DNA of 25,036 bases from SLRI01 sp964576715 (GTDB taxonomy: Bacteria; Pseudomonadota; Alphaproteobacteria; Geminicoccales; Geminicoccaceae): NCBI GenBank assembly GCA_964576715.1, contig CAZNWE010000063.1, forward strand, positions 1 to 25,036, given 5' to 3'. Below are positions 15,674 through 22,031 of this stretch, in pieces. Under the pieces are notes generated by a model. That model was not told the DNA's origin and ran no database searches. It worked only from the letters and a program-made list of their open reading frames with translations. Every line of letters begins with the position of its first letter. The stretch's first letter is position 1. The position numbers and the translations under genes were made by a program.

Positions 15674-15856
15674 GGGCTGCTTTCTCCAGATCTTGGGCTG
15701 CTAGCTGAGGCGAGCGGGGTCGGCGGCCGGACAACGCGAGCCTGTGCCGGTCGCTCCCCAGCGTTCACAAGCCCAGCGGTACCCAAGGGGTGGTTGCCAG
15801 AAACTGCCGCCAGCGTCGAGAGCGACCATGTCGCGCCGGCGCTTTTGCCGGCAGGG
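15674..15856 (-). promoter_or_regulatory. Spacer with hairpin after the arylsulfotransferase-like gene
   Basis: This 183-base gap separates the arylsulfotransferase-like gene from the small membrane protein gene on the same strand. Just after the upstream stop lies a GCCGGC-6-GCCGGC hairpin (15835-15852) with no T-run, so it is at most a weak or Rho-assisted stop or an RNA-stabilising element. No convincing promoter was identified for the downstream genes. Confidence 0.3.
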
Positions 15857-17173
15857 TCAGCCGCAGCGGGCGAAATCGGCTTTGAGGAAGTCCGCTGGCA
15901 AGCGCTGTCCCTCGACCAGCCAGGCGGTATGCGCCGCGTCCCAGCGATTGACGAACGCCCAGACGACGGCGCCGTCCGGGGTCACCTCCAGGACCCGACC
16001 GGGCTGCGACTCGCTGATCAGGATATTGCCGTTGGCGAGGAACTGCTGCTTGCCGAGGCGCGCGGTGTAGAAGGCTTCGCCCGCGTCGCGACCGTAGGCG
16101 ATCTCGACCGCCTGGCTCACCGGGTCGATCAGCAGGATGCGGCTGTGCGGCTCGAGGCCGGCCCAGTTGCCGTCGAAACGGCGATTGTCGAACACCCCGA
16201 TCCGCCCGTCGGGCAGGAAGTCGGGGTCGTGCTGGGCGAGGAACGGCCCCGACATCGACCATTTGACCGCCGCGGTCTCGCCGTCGAGGACGAGGATCGC
16301 ATTGACGTTGCGCAGCGAGATCATGATGTCGCCGGCGGCGAACATCGGGGCGAAGGCGGCGGCCAGCTTTGGGGTCAACACCTCGACGTCGTTGAGATGC
16401 AAGAGATCACGTCCGCTCGCCCTGTCATGGTTGTTCTTGTCCCGGCCCTTGGCGAGCAGCAAGCCCTCCTGGCCGGAGGCGTAGATGGCATCGAGGACCG
16501 AGATCCGTCGCAGCTCCTCACCGTCCGGGCCGAGCTGCACGATCAGCTCGTCGTAGAGCGGCGTGGTCACCCCCGGCAGACCGCTCTTCAGAGCGCCTGG
16601 ACCAGCGGCCGCCGCGACCCAGATGGCCCCCGCGTGGTCGACGAAGACCGAGTGGTGCGCATAGTTGGGCTGGCGCCAGACGACCTCGCCGCAGGCATCG
16701 ATGCGGGCGACGCCGATGCCCGAGAAGTTGAAGACGATGTCGCCGTTGGCGAAGATGTGCATGCCGTGCATCAGCGTGTCCCAGTCGTGCCGCGGCTCGG
16801 GCAGATGGCGCTGATCGGAAAAGATCTCGTTGAGCGAGATGTCCCAGGCATGCAGCAGGCTGCCGTCCATCGCGACGAGGCGAAAGCCGAGCGTCTCGCC
16901 CCACAACCCGGCGAGCAGGGTCGGCCCAGGTTCGACCCGTGCCGGCTCGTGCACCACGACCCCGTCGCCCGCGACGCGCGCCGTCTCGAGCATCTGTTCG
17001 GGGCGCAGCCGCAGCCGGTGCCGCCAGTTCTGCCGCCAGTCGCGCAGCGTATCGACCGCCGCATTGATCTGCGGGGCCGGGAAGAGGTCGAACCGCCCGG
17101 CGGCGATACCGTAGAACAGCACGAGCCCGGCCAGCGCCAGCCCGAACAGGATCTTGTCCCAATGACGGAGCAA
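15857..17173 (-). CDS. Membrane-anchored arylsulfotransferase (ASST)-like protein
   Basis: A 438-residue protein with an N-terminal membrane anchor (~8-25) and a large periplasmic beta-propeller of the arylsulfotransferase family. Such enzymes move sulfate between phenolic esters without PAPS, using a histidine. Family landmarks are MHGMHIFANGDIV (H136, H139), YAHHSVFVD (H173, H174), LHLNDVEVL (H259, N261), SLRNVNAILVLD (R288, N289, N291) and GPFLAQHDPDFLPDG (H315). The block from SLRN to FDN (286-340) is typical of the Arylsulfotrans_2 subfamily, many members of which are uncharacterised. The TTG start at 17173 has GAGGAG about 9 bases upstream, and no ATG is available nearby. It heads the set that ends in the PAPS-type sulfotransferase. 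Activity is inferred only from family. Confidence 0.85.
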   Translation of the reverse strand: MLRHWDKILFGLALAGLVLFYGIAAGRFDLFPAPQINAAVDTLRDWRQNWRHRLRLRPEQMLETARVAGDGVVVHEPARVEPGPTLLAGLWGETLGFRLVAMDGSLLHAWDISLNEIFSDQRHLPEPRHDWDTLMHGMHIFANGDIVFNFSGIGVARIDACGEVVWRQPNYAHHSVFVDHAGAIWVAAAAGPGALKSGLPGVTTPLYDELIVQLGPDGEELRRISVLDAIYASGQEGLLLAKGRDKNNHDRASGRDLLHLNDVEVLTPKLAAAFAPMFAAGDIMISLRNVNAILVLDGETAAVKWSMSGPFLAQHDPDFLPDGRIGVFDNRRFDGNWAGLEPHSRILLIDPVSQAVEIAYGRDAGEAFYTARLGKQQFLANGNILISESQPGRVLEVTPDGAVVWAFVNRWDAAHTAWLVEGQRLPADFLKADFARCG

Positions 17174-17273
17174 AGGGGGCGTCTCCTCACGCGTACTCTC
17201 GTGCCGTGCCTAGCAGACTCCGGGCAATGCCGCGACGGTCGAAAGCGTGAGGCTGTGGGTTGCTGGAAGGCGC

Positions 17274-18335
17274 TCAGGCGGCCAGCACGCGGGTCATCGC
17301 CGCCTGGAAGAGGGCCTCGATCTCGTTGCTCTTGTAGCGGGCGATCTCGGTGAGCCGCATCACCTCGGCCGGCGGGTAGATCGCCTCGTTGAGCCGGTCC
17401 GCCTCGGGGATCAGTTCCTTGGCGGCGAGGTTCGGCAGGGCGTAGCGGACGTACTCGGCGATCGCCGCATGCACCTCGGCTTCGTAGATGTAGTCGATGA
17501 AGGCGTGCGCGCCCGCCGGGTTGGGGGCACCCTTGGGAATGCACATCGTGTCCTCCCAGCGCGCCGTGCCCTCCTTCGGCACGACGAAGTCGAGGTCGTC
17601 GTCCTCGTCCATCACCTGCAGGATGTCGCCGTTGAACTCGAGGCAGAGATCGACCTCGCCCGAGATCAGGAGATCCTGGCCGGTATCCGGGGCGAAGGTG
17701 CGAATCCGCGGCTTGGCGGCGATCAAGAGATCGGCCGCGGCGTCGATCTCCGCCGGATCCTCGGTGTTGATCGAGAAGCCCAGATAGCGGAGTGCCGCGT
17801 AGAGCGAATCCGTCTCGGTCAGCAGGCTGATCCGCCCGGCATGGGTGTCGTCGGTGAACAGCGACGCCCAGGAGGTCGGCCGCTCGACCCGCGAGCGGCG
17901 ATAGCCGATCCCGACCGTACCCCAGAAATAGGGCAGGCTGTAGCGCCGGCCGGGGTCGAACGCCACGTCGGTGAAGTCGGGGTCGAGGTTGGCCATGTTG
18001 GGCAACAGATCGTGGTCGAGCGGCTCGAGCAGGTCGGCCTGGATCATCCGGGCGGTGTAGTCGTTCGACGGAAAGATGACGTCGTAGCCCGGATTGCCGG
18101 CCCTGAGCTTGGCGAACAGCTCGTCGTTGCTGGCAAAGAGGTCGTAGCGCACCGCGAGGCCGGTCGCCGCCTCGAACCCCGGGATGGTCTCCGGGGCGAC
18201 GTAGGTATCCCAGTTGTAGATGTTGACCACCCCTTGCTGCGCCCGGCCGCCACGCGGCAGGACGGCGACGGCGGTAGCCAGCCCGGCCGCGTGGTGCAGT
18301 GCCTGACGGCGCGAATAACAGCGGGCGCGTGGCAT
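17274..18335 (-). CDS. potD: PotD-type polyamine-binding periplasmic protein (copy 1)
   Basis: A 353-residue extracytoplasmic solute-binding protein of the PotD/PotF family, which would deliver substrate to PotBC. A twin-arginine-type signal (YSRRQALHHAAGLA, Arg9-Arg10) indicates Tat export. Binding-site positions known from E. coli PotD are recognisable: NWDTY (41-45), PSNDY (89-93) and WED (260-262). The position equivalent to Trp229 is Phe234 (CLEFNGD), whereas the neighbouring paralogue keeps Trp. The ATG at 18335 has AAGGAGG 7 bases upstream. It lies 87 bases after copy 2 on the same strand. The pot core genes are 5 kb downstream, beyond unrelated genes. Confidence 0.92.
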   Translation of the reverse strand: MPRARCYSRRQALHHAAGLATAVAVLPRGGRAQQGVVNIYNWDTYVAPETIPGFEAATGLAVRYDLFASNDELFAKLRAGNPGYDVIFPSNDYTARMIQADLLEPLDHDLLPNMANLDPDFTDVAFDPGRRYSLPYFWGTVGIGYRRSRVERPTSWASLFTDDTHAGRISLLTETDSLYAALRYLGFSINTEDPAEIDAAADLLIAAKPRIRTFAPDTGQDLLISGEVDLCLEFNGDILQVMDEDDDLDFVVPKEGTARWEDTMCIPKGAPNPAGAHAFIDYIYEAEVHAAIAEYVRYALPNLAAKELIPEADRLNEAIYPPAEVMRLTEIARYKSNEIEALFQAAMTRVLAA

Positions 18336-18348
18336 GGTGGGCCTCCTT

Positions 18349-18384
18349 CCTCCAGTGGTCTGCGTGCCTCCAATGGTCTGCGTG
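18349..18384. repeat. 18-bp tandem repeat between the two potD genes
   Basis: Two copies of CCTCCAGTGGTCTGCGTG (18349-18366, 18367-18384) differ at one base. They sit between the copy-2 stop and the ribosome binding site of copy 1. Confidence 0.85.
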
Positions 18385-18390
18385 CGCCCG

Positions 18391-18435
18391 GCTTGCCGCC
18401 GAGCGGTGACCGCTTGATCAGATCAGGCGGCAAGC
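18391..18435 (-). terminator. Intercistronic hairpin at the end of potD copy 2
   Basis: A perfect 10-bp inverted repeat, GCTTGCCGCC (18391-18400) and GGCGGCAAGC (18426-18435), flanks 25 bases. Its arm on the coding side covers the last codons of copy 2 (LAA plus stop context). A nested 5-bp stem (AGCGG-TCA-CCGCT) lies within the loop. No T-run follows, so it may stabilise the upstream mRNA or partly attenuate copy 1 rather than terminate fully. Confidence 0.45.
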
Positions 18436-19499
18436 ACGCGGGTCAGCGCCTGTTCGTAGAGACTCTCGATCGCCTCGCCCTTGTAGACCGAGACCTCGAG
18501 CTTCTCCATCACCGCCTCGGGCGGGTAGATCGCCGGGTTGGCGAGGTCCGCCTCGGGAATGAACGCCTTGGCCGCCTTGTTGGGCAGCGGGTACTTGATG
18601 TAGCTGGCAATCGCACCGTGCACCTCGGCCTCGAGGATGAAGTTGATCCACTCGTGCGCCTCGTCCGGGTTCGGCCCGCCCTTGGGAATCGTCATGTCGT
18701 CCTCCCACTGCAGCGTGCCTTCGGCCGGCACGACGTAGCCGAGCTCGTCGTCTTCCTCCATCACCTGCAAGATGTCGCCGTTCCACTCGAGGCAGAGATC
18801 GACCTCGCCGGCGATCAGCAGATCCTGGCCGTTGTCCGGACCGAAGGTCTTGATGTTGGGCTTTTGCCGGATCAGGAGCTCCGCCGCCGCATCGATCTCG
18901 GCCGGGTCCTCGGTGTTGAGCGAGTAGCCGAGGTAGCGGAGTGCCGCCTGGATGGTGTTCTTGTCGTTGAGCATGGAGATCCGCCCGGCATGCTCGTCCG
19001 ACTCGAAGATCGTTTGCCAGCTTGTCGGCTGGGCCACCGTCTTGCGATAGCCGATGCCGATGGTGCCCCAGAAATAGGGCATGCTGAACCGCCGGCCCGG
19101 ATCGTAGCGCGGGTCGGTGAAGGCGGGCTCGAGATTGGCCATGTTGGGGATGCGGCCGTGGTCGAGCGGCACCAGCATGTCGGCCGCGATCATCCGCTCG
19201 ACATAGTCGTTCGATGGATAGATCACGTCGTAGCCCGGGTTGCCTTCGCGCAGCCGGCCGAACAGCTCGTCCGCGCTGCCGAAGAGATCGTAGCGGACGG
19301 TGATGCCGGTGGCGGCGGTGAAGTCGTCGATCGTGTCCGGGCCGATATAGGTGTCCCAGTTGAAAACATTGACTTCTCGCTCCTGCGCGTTCAGCAGGCG
19401 CGGATGGCTGCCGGCGACGGCGGCGACGGCGAGCCCGCCGCCAAGCAGGCGGCGACGGTTGAGCATGGGCATCGGAAACGGGGTCGGCCGGCGCGGCAT
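18423..19499 (-). CDS. potD: PotD-type polyamine-binding periplasmic protein (copy 2)
   Basis: A 358-residue solute-binding protein closely related along its whole length to the next gene, so the two are tandem duplicates. The Tat signal is NRRRLLGGGLAVAA (around 14-27). Ligand-site landmarks are FNWDTY (46-51), PSNDY (95-99), CLEWNGD with Trp239 at the place of E. coli Trp229, and WED (265-267). The chosen ATG at 19499 has GGGAG 6 bases upstream. The open frame continues 30 codons further, but that extension would bury the Tat signal. It is divergent from rmuC, with a 24-bp palindrome in the shared spacer. It is first in a minus-strand run that continues through copy 1. Confidence 0.93.
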   Translation of the reverse strand: MPRRPTPFPMPMLNRRRLLGGGLAVAAVAGSHPRLLNAQEREVNVFNWDTYIGPDTIDDFTAATGITVRYDLFGSADELFGRLREGNPGYDVIYPSNDYVERMIAADMLVPLDHGRIPNMANLEPAFTDPRYDPGRRFSMPYFWGTIGIGYRKTVAQPTSWQTIFESDEHAGRISMLNDKNTIQAALRYLGYSLNTEDPAEIDAAAELLIRQKPNIKTFGPDNGQDLLIAGEVDLCLEWNGDILQVMEEDDELGYVVPAEGTLQWEDDMTIPKGGPNPDEAHEWINFILEAEVHGAIASYIKYPLPNKAAKAFIPEADLANPAIYPPEAVMEKLEVSVYKGEAIESLYEQALTRVLAA

Positions 19500-19561
19500 G
19501 GAGGTCTCCCAAAGCTGGCGGTTCGGATCACGTCCGCAAGATCCATCGACGTCGCAGCTTC

Positions 19562-19585
19562 GGTTGTCCAAAACCAATGTCAACC
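19562..19585. promoter_or_regulatory. Imperfect palindrome and -35-like box in the potD/rmuC spacer
   Basis: GGTTGTC (19562-19568) and GTCAACC (19579-19585) form a 7-bp inverted repeat with one mismatch and a 10-bp centre. On the minus strand it contains a perfect TTGACA (19583-19578) facing potD copy 2, but no good -10 follows at 16-18 bases. It could be an operator. This is inference only. Confidence 0.35.
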
Positions 19586-19610
19586 GCAACCGTCGCAGGG
19601 TTACTCACAG

Positions 19611-20870
19611 GTGACGAGCGCGCCTCTTCTGCTGCCGTGGCTCGCCACCGCGTTCCTCTGCGGCCTGGTTCTCGGGATCGCTGCCGCCGGTCTCTTCGGG
19701 CGCGGCCAGACGCGGCGGCTGACGGGCCTGATCGGGGCCGCCGAGCGCCGTCATGCGGCCGAGACCGAAGCCCTGCTCGACGGCGTCAAGCTGGCCTTTC
19801 ACGACATCAGCCGCGAGACGCTGGGGCAGGGCCGCGACGAGGTGCTGCGTCTGGCGCAGCTCCAGCTCGCCGGCGAGCGGCGGGCCCTGGGCCAGGCCGT
19901 GGAAGCCGAGCGCGGCGAGCTCAATGCCAGGATCGGCACCATGCTGGCGCAGCTCGAGCGCACCCAGGCGCTGATCCGCGAGCTCGAGCGCGACCGCGCC
20001 GGCAAGTTCCAGGCGCTGGCCAGCCAGCTCGAGGTGGCGGGCGAAAGTGCCAGGGCGCTCGGCCGGACGACGCAGCAGCTGGCGCGCAGCCTGAGCGGCA
20101 CGCGGCTGCGCGGCCAGTTCGGCGAGCAACTGGCCGAGGACGTGCTCAAGACCATCGGCCTCGCCCCCGGCCTGCACTACCACCGCCAGGCCGGCCTCGA
20201 CGCCGAGCGCCGCCCCGACTTCCTCCTCGAGCTCGGCCACGGCCGCCGGCTCGCCATGGACGTCAAGTTCCCACTCGACAACTACCGCCGCGCCGTCGAG
20301 GCCAGCGACGACGACAGCCGGAGGACCCTCGAGGCGCAGTTCGTCAAGGACGTCCGCCAGCACATCGCGACGCTCGCCGGCCGCGGCTATGCCGACCCGG
20401 CCGCCGGCACGGCCGATTTCGCGCTGCTCTTCGTGCCGTCCGACGTGCTCTTCGTCACCATCCTGGAGCTCGCCCCGGACCTCGTCCACCAGGCCGCCCG
20501 CCAGGCCGTGGCCCTGGTCGGCCCGACCACGCTGTTCGCCCTCTTGCGCTGCCTGAAGGCGCTCGACCGGGAGACGGCACTCGCCGGCAGCGGCCGTGAG
20601 CTGCTGCAGGCGATGGCCGGGTTTCGGCAGGCCTGGCGGCACTATGCCGAGCGGGCGGGGCGCACCGAGCGGCGGCTCGAGGAGACGCTCGACGAGCTGC
20701 GCAAGCTTTACGGCCTCAGGCGTGCCACGGTGGACCGCGCCGTGGCCGGCGTCGAGGCCGTGCTCGAGAACGACGGCCGCCGCGCCGCGCCCGGGCCACC
20801 GCCGGGGCTCGACGATCAGTCGGCGAACAGCGCCAGCTGGTCCGCCGACAAGGCGCCGATCAGCGAATAG
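19611..20870 (+). CDS. rmuC: DNA recombination protein RmuC
   Basis: A 419-residue RmuC-family protein, thought to be a membrane-anchored nuclease-like factor that limits rearrangements at inverted repeats. The N-terminal membrane segment is at ~6-28, followed by a long coiled coil (~40-155). The RmuC core begins at RGQFGE (167-172). The PD-(D/E)xK-like residues are RPDFLLEL (Asp203) and AMDVKFPLDNY (Asp217, Lys219). The end is variable. I chose GTG 19611, with CAGGG about 10 bases upstream. The open frame continues far upstream antisense to both potD genes, which is not coding. The last 55 bases overlap the convergent anti-sigma-like gene. Confidence 0.93.
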   Translation: MTSAPLLLPWLATAFLCGLVLGIAAAGLFGRGQTRRLTGLIGAAERRHAAETEALLDGVKLAFHDISRETLGQGRDEVLRLAQLQLAGERRALGQAVEAERGELNARIGTMLAQLERTQALIRELERDRAGKFQALASQLEVAGESARALGRTTQQLARSLSGTRLRGQFGEQLAEDVLKTIGLAPGLHYHRQAGLDAERRPDFLLELGHGRRLAMDVKFPLDNYRRAVEASDDDSRRTLEAQFVKDVRQHIATLAGRGYADPAAGTADFALLFVPSDVLFVTILELAPDLVHQAARQAVALVGPTTLFALLRCLKALDRETALAGSGRELLQAMAGFRQAWRHYAERAGRTERRLEETLDELRKLYGLRRATVDRAVAGVEAVLENDGRRAAPGPPPGLDDQSANSASWSADKAPISE

Positions 20871-21748
20871 GCGTGCGGCCCATCCTGCCAGTCGAGCCGT
20901 GCCAGACCGTCTTCGACCACGACCTCGGGCAACGCCGTCGGAGCACTGTCGCCATCGTCGGCTGCCAACGTCTCGATCATCAGCACGGCCGGGCCCTCGG
21001 CGGTGGTGTAGACCGCCATGCCCGCCTTGTCCGTCGGCTCGTCGAGCGCCAGCTCGCCGCTCGAGAGTGCCTTGCCGCCGACCAACGCGAAGCCGCCCGG
21101 CGCCGCCGGCAGGCTGACCGGGACGCCCAGCTGCTCGCCCAGCCAGCCCGACAAGCGGGCCGCCTCCGCGGTGCGCAGATCGAGCGGCAGGTCGCCGTCG
21201 ACATAGGCACGGTAGACGGCGGCCCGGCGGTCGCCACTGAGCCAGCCGAGACCGGTCAGCGCCGCGTCGGCGATGGCCGCCACCGCCGCCACGATCAGCG
21301 CCACGCCCGCCAGGCTCTGCAATCGCCGGCCGAGCCCTTGAGGTGCCGACGGCACGGCCGCCGCGGCCGGTCCGGGCAGCGCCCGCAGCCGGTGGCCACG
21401 CCGCGCCGCGCGCTCCCCGGCCGCCGCGTCGTCCCCGGCCGCCGCGTCATGCCTGGCCGCGGCAGCCCGGCCCTCGGGCCGCGCCGGGCGGAGGACCACC
21501 GGGGTCGGCCGCGGCACCGGCAGCGTGCCGCCCACCGTCTCCAGTCCAAGGGGCTGCCAGAGTGACACCTCGTGCCGCATCGAGCGCAGCCGTCGCTGCA
21601 GATCGGCCTCGAACTGCCGCAGGGCGTCGACCCGCGCCCGGCAGCTCTTGCAATACGCCAGATGATCCTTGAGTGCACGGCGCCGGCTGTCGCCGAGCTG
21701 GCCGTCCAGGCAGGCCTCCAGGTACCGCTCCAGATCAGAGCAGTGCAT
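20816..21748 (-). CDS. Zinc-finger anti-sigma-factor-like membrane protein
   Basis: This 310-residue protein has the layout of a transmembrane anti-sigma regulator. An N-terminal ZAS-type zinc motif, H29-x3-C33-x2-C36 (HLAYCKSC), is followed by an Ala/Pro/Arg-rich linker with a six-residue repeat, a membrane segment at ~144-166, and a periplasmic domain (~172-310). Such proteins hold an ECF sigma factor at the membrane until a signal releases it. The ATG at 21748 has AAGGGA 8 bases upstream. No sigma-factor gene lies next to it here; the neighbours are rmuC (convergent, overlapping) and an EF-G paralogue (divergent). It could therefore regulate a distant sigma factor or be a zinc-finger membrane protein with another role. 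Confidence 0.78.
   Translation of the reverse strand: MHCSDLERYLEACLDGQLGDSRRRALKDHLAYCKSCRARVDALRQFEADLQRRLRSMRHEVSLWQPLGLETVGGTLPVPRPTPVVLRPARPEGRAAAARHDAAAGDDAAAGERAARRGHRLRALPGPAAAAVPSAPQGLGRRLQSLAGVALIVAAVAAIADAALTGLGWLSGDRRAAVYRAYVDGDLPLDLRTAEAARLSGWLGEQLGVPVSLPAAPGGFALVGGKALSSGELALDEPTDKAGMAVYTTAEGPAVLMIETLAADDGDSAPTALPEVVVEDGLARLDWQDGPHAYSLIGALSADQLALFAD
21414..21449. repeat. 18-bp in-frame tandem repeat in the anti-sigma-like gene
   Basis: Two 18-bp copies (21414-21431 and 21432-21449) differ only at the last base. They encode the repeated DAAAG hexapeptide in the linker between the zinc finger and the membrane segment. Copy-number change would alter linker length without a frameshift. 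Confidence 0.8.
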
Positions 21749-22031
21749 CACGCCATCCCTTCGCCGACCGACCCGGCCGCGACCCTCGCCAGCCGCCTGG
21801 GCCGGAACCCTTGTTCGTGATCGCTCGACCACAGTTTCACCGAAACGCCCGAGCGACGCAATGGCGGATCAAGACGGAAATGCGCCCCGTCGGTGCCGCT
21901 GCCACCGTCGATGACGAAATGATGATTTCGGTTGCCTTCGACCAGCGCCGCGGCAAACTAGTCGGCCAGGCTGGGCGGGGGCCGCACCACTCGCGGCCTC
22001 ACCGGCACCACGCGATCGAGAGGGGGCAATC
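21749..22031. other. Divergent intergenic region, no gene seen
   Basis: This 283-base spacer lies between the anti-sigma-like gene and the EF-G paralogue and must hold both promoters. I see a small GTTTC-ACC-GAAAC palindrome near 21834-21846 and a GAGAGGGGG ribosome binding site just before the ATG at 22032. A GGAACC at 21803-21808 resembles an ECF -35 box but has no matching -10. No open frame with a good start was found. Confidence 0.5.

Noticed and set aside
15835..15852. Intrinsic terminator after the arylsulfotransferase-like gene
   Set aside because: The hairpin is real but short and lacks a T-run on the transcribed strand, so it is noted only as a spacer feature.
14858..17353. 831-codon plus-strand open frame opposite the sulfotransfer genes
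   Set aside because: Spans several real minus-strand genes and their spacers. The translation is His/Arg/Gln-rich with no domain.
17247..19610. Very long upstream extension of the rmuC frame across both potD genes
   Set aside because: Antisense to two clearly recognised PotD genes. RmuC family sequence begins only at the GTG at 19611.
21803..21830. ECF-type promoter (GGAACC) in the anti-sigma/EF-G spacer
   Set aside because: No CGTT/CGTC-like -10 at 16-17 bases, so a single hexamer in GC-rich DNA is not enough.
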